Assembly: GCA_964569795.1 (NCBI GenBank)
Contig: CAZMVB010000015.1
Span: forward strand, 38,756-102,755
From: JAHJDS01 sp964569795
Lineage (GTDB): Bacteria > Desulfobacterota > Desulfarculia > Desulfarculales > JAHJDS01
Length of the DNA stretch: 64,000 nt
Direction of reading: 5' to 3'
How positions within the stretch are numbered: position 1 is the stretch's first letter; every line of letters begins with the position of its first letter. The notes beneath the pieces were generated by a model. That model saw only the letters and a list, made by a program, of their open reading frames with translations, was not told the DNA's origin and ran no database searches. The position numbers and the translations under genes are program-made. Of this stretch, positions 1 through 8,047 are shown one piece after another.

Positions 1-1517
1 ACCATGGGGGAGAGCGGCTTGTCGGTCTGAAAGGCCGGACAGGCCTCCTGGCACCGGGCGCACGAGACGCAGGCCTCGGCGTCCAGGAGTCCTTTCCAGG
101 TCAGGTCCAGGGCCGTTGACACGCCGAAACGTCGCGGTTGGTCCACCGGGATGGTGCGCAGGGCCAGGGGGGGCCCCAACGGTCGAAAATAGACGTTGAG
201 CGGCGCGAGGATCAGGTGCCTTAGCCTGGTGAACGGCATCATGGCCACCAGGGCCAGCACCAGCAGGAAATGGACCCGCCAGGCCACCTTGGCGCCCAGG
301 CCCGAGGCCGGCAGCAACGCCCCCACCAGGCCGCCCACCGGATGATCCCACCCCCAGCCGGCCCCCAGGACGGACAGGCGCATCCCCTCGACAATGAACC
401 CGCTCAGCCCGATCAGACCCAGCAGGATCAAGACCGCCGTCCCGGCCCGATCCGGACGTGACTTCAAGTCCGCCCGCCCGGCCCGGCCGGCCAGAGCCAG
501 GCCCACGCCCACAATCAGGCCCAGGCCGGCCAGGTCCAGCAGCGCGGAGACGGCCTGGGCCAGCGGTCGAGGCAGAGTGAAGGCGACCTGGGTGACGATG
601 ATCACCCCCAGGGGCAGCAGCACCCCCCAGAAAACCAGGACGTGCCCCACCCCGGTCCGGCGGCGGAGCAGGAGCCACCCCCGGCCCAGGGCCCGGGCCC
701 CCAGGCCCTTCAGGCGTCGCCAGGGCCGATCGCGGCGTGATTCCGGTTTTCCCAACCGCCACAGGGAGACCCGACGCCACCATCCCCAGGCGAAGAGGCC
801 GAGGCCGACCAGCAGGCCGGTCAGGTAGATCAGGTCGCCCCCGATCGGAGTGGGCCGACCGGAGCCGTCTCCGGGGACGCCATGCAGGCTGCCCAGGATG
901 ATTGCCCCGCCCACCTTCCGGCCGTGGCACTTGTAGCAAGCCGCCGAGGTGATGGGTCTGGTCTCGCCATGGGCCGCCGCCCCCTGGTGGCAGGCCAGGC
1001 AACGCCGCTCGGTGGTCACCTCGCTCAACGACGCCTTGCCGTGGCCCCGGATACGAAACGACAGAATCGCCGCCAGCAGCCCCCCTCGGCCGGCCTCCCG
1101 GGGGTGACATTGACCACAGGTCCGGACCAAGTGGGCCGGGTTCAGGGTCGATCTGGGGTCCTGGACGGCGAAGATGTCGTGGGCGCCATGGCAGCTCCAG
1201 CAACGGGCCGGTTTGCCGGCGCCTCGTCCATGGCGGTTCTGCTGCTGGTGACATTGCCGGCAGTCAACCGGTGCTACTGTCTTTCGATGCTGATGGGATT
1301 TGTTTTTGGCCGTGGGGTGACACTGGAGACAGCCGACCTGGCCGCCGTGAACCGAAGCGGACAGGGTCCGGGGATCGATCGGGCGCCGGCCACCGGCGCC
1401 GCCCCGCCGGTGGCATTGGAGGCAGGCCTGATCCGGGTTGGCCTTGGCCAGGACAGAGGGGCAGGCCAGCCACGCCCAGGCCGTCAGGGCCACCAGGATG
1501 GTTGCCAACCACTTCAC
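1..1517 (-). CDS. Membrane ETF:quinone oxidoreductase (EMO/HdrD-like) with N-terminal heptaheme cytochrome c domain (3' end cut by window)
   Basis: Partial gene: 505 residues are visible and the C-terminus lies outside. It starts at a GTG that overlaps the etfA stop codon. Residues 1-23 form a Sec-type signal peptide. Seven CxxCH heme motifs follow, near residues 32, 63, 86, 106, 134, 173 and 194. Next come several hydrophobic helices like the NarI-type b-cytochrome domain, then the start of a [4Fe-4S] motif (CxxCxxCxxxCP, about residues 482-493). In ETF:menaquinone oxidoreductases and DgcB-type proteins a NarI-like domain leads into an HdrD-like iron-sulfur domain, and the adjacent etfA fits that role. 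The heme domain should be periplasmic. Its fusion to this enzyme type is unusual and could pass electrons to quinone or to outer cytochromes. The multiheme count is certain; the EMO assignment is likely. Confidence 0.8.
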   Translation of the reverse strand, partial: MKWLATILVALTAWAWLACPSVLAKANPDQACLQCHRRGGAGGRRPIDPRTLSASVHGGQVGCLQCHPTAKNKSHQHRKTVAPVDCRQCHQQQNRHGRGAGKPARCWSCHGAHDIFAVQDPRSTLNPAHLVRTCGQCHPREAGRGGLLAAILSFRIRGHGKASLSEVTTERRCLACHQGAAAHGETRPITSAACYKCHGRKVGGAIILGSLHGVPGDGSGRPTPIGGDLIYLTGLLVGLGLFAWGWWRRVSLWRLGKPESRRDRPWRRLKGLGARALGRGWLLLRRRTGVGHVLVFWGVLLPLGVIIVTQVAFTLPRPLAQAVSALLDLAGLGLIVGVGLALAGRAGRADLKSRPDRAGTAVLILLGLIGLSGFIVEGMRLSVLGAGWGWDHPVGGLVGALLPASGLGAKVAWRVHFLLVLALVAMMPFTRLRHLILAPLNVYFRPLGPPLALRTIPVDQPRRFGVSTALDLTWKGLLDAEACVSCARCQEACPAFQTDKPLSPM

Positions 1518-2566
1518 TCTTGTCCGCTCTCCTCGGCCCCGGGGTGGCCGATTCTTTCCAACAGGGCCGTCAGCACGGCCTGGGCGTCTCCCACCAGGCC
1601 CAGGTCGGACAGTTGAAAGATGCGGGCCCCGGGGTCGGTGTTGACGGCCACAACCCGTCGGGCCCCGCGGATGCCCACCGTGAACTCATTGGCCCCGGAC
1701 ACCCCGGCGGTCAACAACAGCCGGGGCGCCACCGCCGCGCCTGTCTGGCCGATCTGTTTGGGGAAGGGAAGCAGCCCCGCGTCGATGACCGGTCGGGTCG
1801 CCCCTACCGTGGCCTCCAACCGGCCGGCCACCTGCTCCACCAGGGCCAGGCCGTGGGGAAGCATCCCCCGGCCCAGGGCCACGATCCGCTCGGCTTCCTC
1901 CAGGGGCAGGGTGGCCGGATCGCCGCGCCGGACCCCCAGGGGGCGGACCGTCTGGACAGCGGAGGGTCCGGCCGCTTCCAGGGGCACCAGCGGCGCCTGG
2001 GCCTCGCCCCGTGGCCGGTGTTGGGCCAAGGCCTCGGGGCTCCAGGAGATCAACCGGGGAGTTATCGGCAGCAGGAACTGCCGCTGGTGCAATCGTCCCT
2101 GGTGGAGCGGTCGCCTGGCCACAAAACGCCCCGGCCCGTCTTGCTCCAGGCCCAGACAGCGACTGACCAGTCCGGACTGGGTGAGATAGGCCAGTCGTGG
2201 TCCCAATTCGGCCGTGGTCCCGTCGTCTATCAAAAACACCCAACCGACGTCCAGGTCCATGGCCAGGCGACAGGCGGTACGGGCCTTGATATCGGGATCG
2301 GCCAGGACGTCCAAGGCCGGGCAGCAATATACCCGCCTCGCGCCCTGAGGCCCCAGGGACCGGCCCGCTTCCGGCGCCGGCCCCATCACCAGGCCCCAGA
2401 CCTCGCCTGGCTTGGCCAGTTTCTCGGCCCAGGCCCGGGCCTGCCCCATCAAGTTGAGATCCGTGGCGTCCAACTGGTCGTCCCGGGCCTGGCAGACGAC
2501 CAGAATACCCCCGCCGGGAGTTGCCGAACCGACGACATCTTCATCTCGGTATCGGTCGGGGCTCAA
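1514..2566 (-). CDS. etfA: Electron transfer flavoprotein alpha subunit
   Basis: About 350 residues, the usual EtfA size. The C-terminal FAD domain is clear: an R-x-VALGRGM-like strand, then GATRPVIDAG, QIGQTG, LLTAGVSGANEF and VAVNTDP followed by GLVGD. The N-terminal half is the less conserved domain I. I chose a TTG start at 2566-2564, which overlaps the TGA of the upstream flavoprotein and sits behind a GGAGGAG ribosome site; a longer reading into the upstream gene looks spurious. No etfB is visible, so it probably lies beyond the left edge. The protein should carry electrons from flavoprotein dehydrogenases to the membrane oxidoreductase encoded next. Confidence 0.9.
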   Translation of the reverse strand: MSPDRYRDEDVVGSATPGGGILVVCQARDDQLDATDLNLMGQARAWAEKLAKPGEVWGLVMGPAPEAGRSLGPQGARRVYCCPALDVLADPDIKARTACRLAMDLDVGWVFLIDDGTTAELGPRLAYLTQSGLVSRCLGLEQDGPGRFVARRPLHQGRLHQRQFLLPITPRLISWSPEALAQHRPRGEAQAPLVPLEAAGPSAVQTVRPLGVRRGDPATLPLEEAERIVALGRGMLPHGLALVEQVAGRLEATVGATRPVIDAGLLPFPKQIGQTGAAVAPRLLLTAGVSGANEFTVGIRGARRVVAVNTDPGARIFQLSDLGLVGDAQAVLTALLERIGHPGAEESGQE

Positions 2567-4527
2567 ATGCTCCTCCCCAGACGATGACCTTCCAGGATGG
2601 CGCTGTCGAGTTTCCGCGGCGCCAGGCAGTCGCCGATCCGGAAAAGCGGACTCACCTTGCCCTTGAGACCGAAGTACAACTCTTCCTCGGCCTGGTGTCC
2701 GGCCACCAGGACCACGGTGGCGTGACCGGTGATTTCCCGCATCTCGCCGGTGTAGCAATGGACCGCCTTGGTGAGAAGCCCCTGGATCTCAAAGACCGCC
2801 ACGTCGGTCTCGAAGGTGATCCCCTTTTGGGCCAGGCGCCGCCGGGCCATTTGGAAGTCCTGCAAAGGTCCCAGCTTGTCGCCCACGAACAGCGACGGGG
2901 TCACCATGTGCACCTGGTTGCCCCGGTCGGCCAGGAACTCGGCCGTGGAACAGGCCTGGTGGTGGCCGTCCAGGTCCACCAGCAACACTTTGGTGTCCGT
3001 GATCTCCACCTGTCCGGTCAGCACCTGCCACGAGTTCAACACTTCAGGGGGCCCGTATTCGCCGGGCAGGGGCGCGGCCCGGGGAGTGGCGCCGGTGGCG
3101 ATCACCACGGCCTCTGGGTTTTCGGCCAGGACCTCTGACGCCGTGGCCCCGACGCCCAGGCGAAGCTCGATATTGGCCAGCTGGCGGACCTGCCCGCTCA
3201 GCCAGCGGGTGACGCCCTCGATCTCCCTTCGACCAGGGGCCAGGCAGGCGATGATGTTCTGGCCGCCGACGTGGTCGTTTTTCTCGAACAGGACCACCTT
3301 GTGCCCGCGTAGGGCCAGCACCCGGGCCGCCTCCAGTCCGGCCGGCCCCGCCCCGACCACGACCACCTTCTTGGCCACGGCCGCGGGTACGATGGTGCCG
3401 ATTCCCCACTCTCTTTCCCGGCCGACCGCCGGGTTCTGAATGCAGCCCAGGGAGTGGCCCAGACCCATCCGGCCAATACAGCCCTGGTTGTCGGCGATGC
3501 AATGGCGAATGTCGGCGCTGTTTCCCAGTCGGGTTTTCCGGGGCAGTTCCGGGTCGCAGATCAGGGCCCGGACCATGCCGATCATATCGGCGTGGCCGTC
3601 GGCCAGAATACGTTCAGCCAGGTGAGGGTCGTTGATGCGGTTGGTGGCAAAGACCGGCAAAGACACCCGGCGGCGAATGGCCGAGGCCAAGGGGACCGTA
3701 TAGGCCAACGGCGTGTGCATCGAGCCCTCGACCAGATACAGGTCGTGGAAGGTGCCGATGCTCAGGTCCAGGAAATCGATCAAACCGGAGGTCTCCAGCC
3801 GGGCGGCGATCTCGGGGGTGTCATTGATGGTCAGCCCCCCGTCCGGGTGCATCTCGTCGGCGTTCAGGCGCACGCCCACGGTGAAATCAGGCCCTACTTC
3901 GCGGCGCACGGCCTCCAGCACCTCCAGGCAGAAGCGCAGCCTGTTTTCCAGGCTGCCGCCGTACCGGTCTTGGCGACAGTTGGATGCTGGCGAGAGGAAC
4001 TGGCGGATCAGCGAGCTGTGCCCGATCTGGATCTCGATGCCGTCGAAGCCCCCTTCCCGAACGTAGCTGGCCGAGCGGGCGAAATATTCCACGCACTCGG
4101 CGATTTCCTCCGGCTCCATCGCCTTGGCCACTTCCCGGAACAAGGGGTCGCGCGCCGGAGATGGCCCCCAGACAGGGCGTCCGGTAAGGCTGCCGTCCCC
4201 CTGGGTGCCGTTGTGGTTCAGCTGGGCGAAGATCCGGGTCGGGTAATGGTGGATGGTCTCGGTCAGTTTCTGGTAAGCAGGGATCACCCCGGGATCAAAG
4301 GCGAAGACCAGTTTGGGGTAGGGATGATCCGACGGATGGACGGAGAGTTCCTCGGTGACGATCAGCCCCGCCCCGCCTTTGGCCCGGTCGCGGTAGTAAT
4401 GGACGTGACGGTCGCTGATCCGGTTGTCCTCCCCGAAGTTGGTCATGTGGGCCGAGAAGCTGATCCGGTTGGTCACCGAGGTCGCTCCCAGTCGGAGGGG
4501 AGAAAAGAGGTATTTGAACTCCGCCAT
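2563..4527 (-). CDS. Mycofactocin-system FadH/OYE-family flavin oxidoreductase (second of pair)
   Basis: 654 residues with the 2,4-dienoyl-CoA reductase/trimethylamine dehydrogenase layout: an N-terminal FMN TIM barrel (about 1-340), an iron-sulfur segment near 345-370, then an FAD/NAD(P)-type dinucleotide domain with VVVVGAGPAGLEAARVL. The expected four-cysteine cluster reads C-IAD-NQG-C followed by one more Cys before IQNP, so the second Cys is Asp. It is a paralogue of the gene at 4532-6484. Paired OYE proteins are a known companion of mycofactocin clusters, and TMADH-type relatives pass electrons to ETF; etfA follows directly with overlapping codons. The substrate is unknown; reduced mycofactocin or a small electron carrier is an inference. 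Confidence 0.82.
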   Translation of the reverse strand: MAEFKYLFSPLRLGATSVTNRISFSAHMTNFGEDNRISDRHVHYYRDRAKGGAGLIVTEELSVHPSDHPYPKLVFAFDPGVIPAYQKLTETIHHYPTRIFAQLNHNGTQGDGSLTGRPVWGPSPARDPLFREVAKAMEPEEIAECVEYFARSASYVREGGFDGIEIQIGHSSLIRQFLSPASNCRQDRYGGSLENRLRFCLEVLEAVRREVGPDFTVGVRLNADEMHPDGGLTINDTPEIAARLETSGLIDFLDLSIGTFHDLYLVEGSMHTPLAYTVPLASAIRRRVSLPVFATNRINDPHLAERILADGHADMIGMVRALICDPELPRKTRLGNSADIRHCIADNQGCIGRMGLGHSLGCIQNPAVGREREWGIGTIVPAAVAKKVVVVGAGPAGLEAARVLALRGHKVVLFEKNDHVGGQNIIACLAPGRREIEGVTRWLSGQVRQLANIELRLGVGATASEVLAENPEAVVIATGATPRAAPLPGEYGPPEVLNSWQVLTGQVEITDTKVLLVDLDGHHQACSTAEFLADRGNQVHMVTPSLFVGDKLGPLQDFQMARRRLAQKGITFETDVAVFEIQGLLTKAVHCYTGEMREITGHATVVLVAGHQAEEELYFGLKGKVSPLFRIGDCLAPRKLDSAILEGHRLGRSI

Positions 4528-4531
4528 AGTC

Positions 4532-6484
4532 CTACACTCTCATCGCCCCGAAAAATCCTTCGCGCACCGCCGCGCCGATCCGGCGCGGGGCGACGCAGTC
4601 GCCGACGCGCTGGACACTCGGCAGGCGGCCCTTGAGTAACCGGTAGAGGCCGTCGTCTGCTGTGTTGCCCATGACCAGGACCACGGTGTCGTAGCCCCGC
4701 CGCATCGTGACCTGGCCCGAATACCGATCCCGGGTGGTTATCCCGCCATCACTGATGCCGCTCACCACTTGATCGCAGACGAAAGCGACCCCCTTGGCCA
4801 GCAGACGGGTCTTGGTGTCGACGATATCCCCCTGACCGGCCAGCTCGACGCCCACGTAAGGTTCGCTGGTGATGATCTCGACCCGCCGTCCTTGATCGGC
4901 CAGCCACTCGGCCGTGCCCGCCGCCTGATGGTGGCCGTCCTCGTCCACCAGGAGCACCCGTTCGCCGATGGGGTAGGTCCCCTCCAGGACCTGCCAGACG
5001 TTCAGCACCCCGGGCGGTCCGTAGTCGCCCGCAACCGGTCGAGGTTTGGGTCGGGAGCCGGTGGCCAGGATGACCGCCTCCGGGGCCGCGGCCATGATCG
5101 CCTCGAGGTCCATCTCCCGGCCCAGGTGCAGCGGCACGCCCAGCCGATCCAGTGCGGCCACCAGGTTGTCCACTACCCGGCCGATCTCGCTCCGACCCGG
5201 GGCCAGACGGGCCAGGCGGACCTGCCCTCCGGGCTCGTCGTTTTGGTCGTACACCTCGGGCGCGTGACCGCGCCGGGCCAGCGTAAAGGCCGCGCTCAGG
5301 CCGGCGGGCCCGGCGCCGACAATCAGCACCCGTTTCCTGTCCCTGGCCGGGTGGGCCGAGGGTGTGGACAGCTTTCCTTCCCGGCCGGCCCGCGGATTTT
5401 GAATGCAGGCGATGCCCCTATGGGCGTTGGTCCGGCCGAGGCAGTCCTGGTTGTCAAAGGCGCAGCCCACCACATCTTCGGCCCGGTCGGCCGCCAGCTT
5501 GGCCGGCAGGGCGGGATCGCAGACCAGGGGCCTCACCCAGCGGATCAGGTCTGCGGCCCCTTGGGTCAAGGCCGCCTCGGCCTCGTCCGGTCCGGTGATC
5601 CGGTTTCCGGCCATGACCGGCACTCCCACGGCTTGCTTCAAGGCCGCGGCCAGATCGAGCGCCAGGCCGGGCGGATGATGCATCGAGGCGCGCCTCAAGT
5701 GGAGGTTGTAGAAGGTCCCCAGCGTGGCGGCCAAATAGTCGGCCCCACCCGGCCCGGCCAGTTGCCGGGCCGCGGGGATGGTCTCCTCCAGGGTCAGCCC
5801 GCCCCAAAACTTTTCATCCAGGCACAACTCCACTCCGACCAAGCAGTCCGGCCCCACGGCCCGGCGCACCGCGGCCAAGACCTCCAGACAAAGGCGCAGG
5901 CGGCCGGTCAAGTCGCCGCCATGGGCGTCGGACCGATGATTGGACATGGGAGACAGGAATTGGCGCAATAAACTGTTAGGACCGATGCTGACCTCCAGGC
6001 CGTCGAAACCGGCCCGCCTGAGCCGGCCGGCCTGAAGGGCGAAGCAGTCCACCAGGTCCTCGATGTCCTCGGGCTCCATGGCCTTGCAGGTTTCGCAATT
6101 GATCACGTCGGCCATGGCCACGGGGCCCCAGGTGGGCAAGCGGCTCTTGACCCCGCTGCTCTGAAATCCCCGATGATTCAACTGGGCCAGGACCAGAGCG
6201 CCCTCATGCTTGAGCTTGGCCGCCACCCCGGCCAGCAGCTCCAGGGCCCGATCGTCGTAAACCTCGATCATCGGGTCGTAGGGGCGGTCATTGGCCATCA
6301 GGGTCAGCTCGCCGAGGACGATCGTCCCGACGCCGCCCCGGGCCCGCTCCAGAAAATAGGCGCCCCAGGCGTCGCCGGGCACCCCTGATCCCGCCAGATT
6401 GGTCCGGTGGGGACCCAGCACTATCCGGTTGGCGGCGGTCCTCGGCCCCAGATCAATCTCGGACAGCAGCTCTGGCCAGGCCAT
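4532..6484 (-). CDS. Mycofactocin-system FadH/OYE-family flavin oxidoreductase (first of pair)
   Basis: 650 residues, same domain order as its neighbour: FMN barrel, short Cys-rich stretch, then a dinucleotide-binding half with VLIVGAGPAGLSAAFTLARRG. The cluster site reads C-AFD-NQD-C plus a downstream Cys before IQNP, so it shares the Cys-to-Asp change with the paralogue. The start overlaps the mftC 3' end by about 30 bases and the next gene begins four bases after its stop, showing tight coupling. Such paired OYE enzymes are named mycofactocin-system oxidoreductases 1 and 2 in protein family collections; which is which cannot be told here. Likely cytoplasmic, linking mycofactocin redox to ETF. 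Confidence 0.82.
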   Translation of the reverse strand: MAWPELLSEIDLGPRTAANRIVLGPHRTNLAGSGVPGDAWGAYFLERARGGVGTIVLGELTLMANDRPYDPMIEVYDDRALELLAGVAAKLKHEGALVLAQLNHRGFQSSGVKSRLPTWGPVAMADVINCETCKAMEPEDIEDLVDCFALQAGRLRRAGFDGLEVSIGPNSLLRQFLSPMSNHRSDAHGGDLTGRLRLCLEVLAAVRRAVGPDCLVGVELCLDEKFWGGLTLEETIPAARQLAGPGGADYLAATLGTFYNLHLRRASMHHPPGLALDLAAALKQAVGVPVMAGNRITGPDEAEAALTQGAADLIRWVRPLVCDPALPAKLAADRAEDVVGCAFDNQDCLGRTNAHRGIACIQNPRAGREGKLSTPSAHPARDRKRVLIVGAGPAGLSAAFTLARRGHAPEVYDQNDEPGGQVRLARLAPGRSEIGRVVDNLVAALDRLGVPLHLGREMDLEAIMAAAPEAVILATGSRPKPRPVAGDYGPPGVLNVWQVLEGTYPIGERVLLVDEDGHHQAAGTAEWLADQGRRVEIITSEPYVGVELAGQGDIVDTKTRLLAKGVAFVCDQVVSGISDGGITTRDRYSGQVTMRRGYDTVVLVMGNTADDGLYRLLKGRLPSVQRVGDCVAPRRIGAAVREGFFGAMRV

Positions 6485-7520
6485 GTCGTTGTCCCCGGGC
6501 CGCCGGTCGGTCGGTCCCCAGGCAGTGCATCAGACACTCGGGATCCGGCTGGGAGGGGTCCTGGTGGGTGTGATAGGCCATTGCCGGGCATCCCCCCCGG
6601 CAGGAGTCGAACCGTTGGCACCAGTGGCAGGAACGAACCTCCAGATGGCGGAAGTAGTTCATCACCGGCGAGTCGAGCCAGAGTGGCTCCAGCCCGTCCG
6701 AGCGGATGTTGCCCGCTCGAAACTCGGGCTCCTGCAAAAAGGCACAGGGGTACACCTCGCCCGTGGGCGACAGGCAGCAGGTCATCTTGGCCGCGCCGCA
6801 CATGTCCAGGCCCATCCGCCGGCGACGTTCCGAGGTCAGGCTGAAAAAGGAATCGCCGGTCAGGACCGCGCCGTCGGCGGCCAGCCACCCGGCAAAGGAC
6901 TCCAACTGCACCGGGCTGGGTGCCAGGTCCCGCCAGCTCTGCTTGGCCCGGCCCGAAGGTCGGAAGCGGCTCACCCTCAGTCCTGCCCCTAGTCGGGAGG
7001 CCAGGGCCTTGAGACCGTCGAGCTGGGGATAGCTTAGCCGGGTCAGGACGGTGTTGACGCTGAAGGAAACCCCGCTTTCGGCCAGACGGTTCATTCCGGC
7101 CAGGATCCGATCATAGGTCCCCGGCCCGCGGATGGCGTCGTTGGTGACCCGGTCCACCCCGTCCAGGCTGACCTGCAAAAACAGGCCCTCCAGACCCGCC
7201 AGTCGCCGGCAGAGGTCTTCATCAAGGGTGGTGGCGTTGGTGCTGACACAGGCCACCAGACCCCGGTCCAGGGCATGCTCCAGAATCCTCATAAAATCGG
7301 GCCGCAAAAATGGCTCCCCGCCGCCGACGTTGATCTGGAACACCTCGAGCCGGGCCAGTTCGTCGATCACCGCCAGGCACTGTCCGGTGGACAACTCGTC
7401 GGGCCGGGCCCGGCCGGCGTCGGCCAGGCAATGCCGGCACCGGAGATTGCACCTCATGGTGATTTCCCAGGTGAGGTTGACCGGGGCGCACAGGCCCCTA
7501 CGAGCGGCTTGAGTCAGCAA
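6453..7520 (-). CDS. mftC: Mycofactocin radical SAM maturase MftC
   Basis: About 355 residues. The radical-SAM cluster motif CNLRCRHC lies near residue 25, followed by the GGGEPFLRPDF glycine-rich SAM motif. The C-terminal SPASM domain has the expected Cys pattern (CGAAKMTCCLSPTG...YPC, then CHWCQRFDSCRGGCPA). MftC decarboxylates the C-terminal Tyr of MftA and cross-links it to the preceding Val. The mftA and mftB genes directly upstream identify it. I prefer the TTG start at 7520 behind AAAGGAG; a GTG at 7550 gives a longer protein with more overlap onto mftB. The tail after the SPASM domain is Arg/Ala-rich and not conserved. Confidence 0.9.
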   Translation of the reverse strand: MLTQAARRGLCAPVNLTWEITMRCNLRCRHCLADAGRARPDELSTGQCLAVIDELARLEVFQINVGGGEPFLRPDFMRILEHALDRGLVACVSTNATTLDEDLCRRLAGLEGLFLQVSLDGVDRVTNDAIRGPGTYDRILAGMNRLAESGVSFSVNTVLTRLSYPQLDGLKALASRLGAGLRVSRFRPSGRAKQSWRDLAPSPVQLESFAGWLAADGAVLTGDSFFSLTSERRRRMGLDMCGAAKMTCCLSPTGEVYPCAFLQEPEFRAGNIRSDGLEPLWLDSPVMNYFRHLEVRSCHWCQRFDSCRGGCPAMAYHTHQDPSQPDPECLMHCLGTDRPAARGQRHGLARAAVRD

Positions 7521-7779
7521 CCAGGACTCCTTTCTCGACCAGGCGGTCACAGGCCCGCCTCAGGGCCTGGACCGTCTTTTCCCCCGGCAAAGATCCACGA
7601 CCATGGAGCCACTTGACGAGACCATGGCCAGAGCCGAAGAACTCAGGTTCAAGCCAGGGGCCCGACGAAAGGGAAAAAAGCCTGGGTCCCCGACGGCAAT
7701 AAAACAAAAGCCCGAAGTGTTCCCGGCGCACCTGCACGCCGGAGGCCAGGCCGAACCCGTGGGTCCGCCGGTGTTCAAT
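7498..7779 (-). CDS. mftB: Mycofactocin peptide chaperone MftB (RRE/PqqD-like)
   Basis: About 93 residues. The segment VQVRREHFGLLFY followed by a serine-rich strand and a helical C-terminus (LRRACDRLVEKGVLV) matches the MftB form of the RiPP recognition element, which holds MftA for MftC. The start is uncertain. An ATT codon overlaps the mftA stop (ATTGA) and follows a GGGG stretch; a GTG at 7737 would give a shorter form, and an ATG at 7848 would read through most of mftA in another frame. Position between mftA and mftC supports the call more than sequence length does. Confidence 0.78.
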   Translation of the reverse strand: MEHRRTHGFGLASGVQVRREHFGLLFYCRRGPRLFSLSSGPWLEPEFFGSGHGLVKWLHGRGSLPGEKTVQALRRACDRLVEKGVLVADSSRS

Positions 7780-7951
7780 AGACCCCGCAGATGCCGTCAA
7801 GGGAGACCTCTTCCAGTTCGATCTCGGTGATGGCCAACGGGTCGTCATCCCCCGCCGGCCGGAATCCCTCGCCGGCCGGGACCGGCTGTCCCGTTGGTCG
7901 GGAATCCTGCTCGGGGCCAGAGGGGGTTGCCACTCTGTTGTTGCTTGGCAC
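7775..7951 (-). CDS. mftA: Mycofactocin precursor peptide MftA
   Basis: A 58-residue peptide starting at GTG behind an AGGAG ribosome site. The last residues read EEVSLDGICGVY and then stop. The mycofactocin precursor family ends in IDG-x-CGVY, with the final Val-Tyr dipeptide becoming the redox cofactor after MftC and protease action. The N-terminal part is Pro/Gly-rich and poorly conserved, the middle (ITEIELEEV) acidic as in the family leader. It is followed directly by mftB and mftC and preceded by an iron-type alcohol dehydrogenase, the classic partner enzyme. The short length and GTG start make it easy to miss. High certainty from the C-terminal motif and neighbours. Confidence 0.93.
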   Translation of the reverse strand: MPSNNRVATPSGPEQDSRPTGQPVPAGEGFRPAGDDDPLAITEIELEEVSLDGICGVY

Positions 7952-7999
7952 GGTGTCGTCTCCTGAAACGGTTCTCGGTCCCTGGAAAGGGCCTTGCCT

Positions 8000-8036
8000 C
8001 GGCGGGCCCGGCCACCGGGTGACCCGCGGCCCGCCG
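8000..8036 (-). promoter_or_regulatory. GC-rich intergenic hairpin between adh and mftA
   Basis: A perfect 9-bp stem (8000-8008 with 8028-8036) encloses a smaller hairpin. No T-run follows on the minus strand, so it is not a standard terminator. It may stabilise or process the mRNA so that dehydrogenase and mycofactocin genes are expressed at different levels. Confidence 0.4.
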
Positions 8037-8047
8037 AAGCAGGGGGA

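Noticed and set aside
7560..7778. Alternative 72-residue frame at the mftB position
   Set aside because: It starts at a TTG overlapping the mftA stop, but has no MftB features; the other frame shows the RRE-like pattern.
8000..8036. Rho-independent terminator between adh and mftA
   Set aside because: Strong stem but no T-run on the transcribed strand; gene order argues for read-through.
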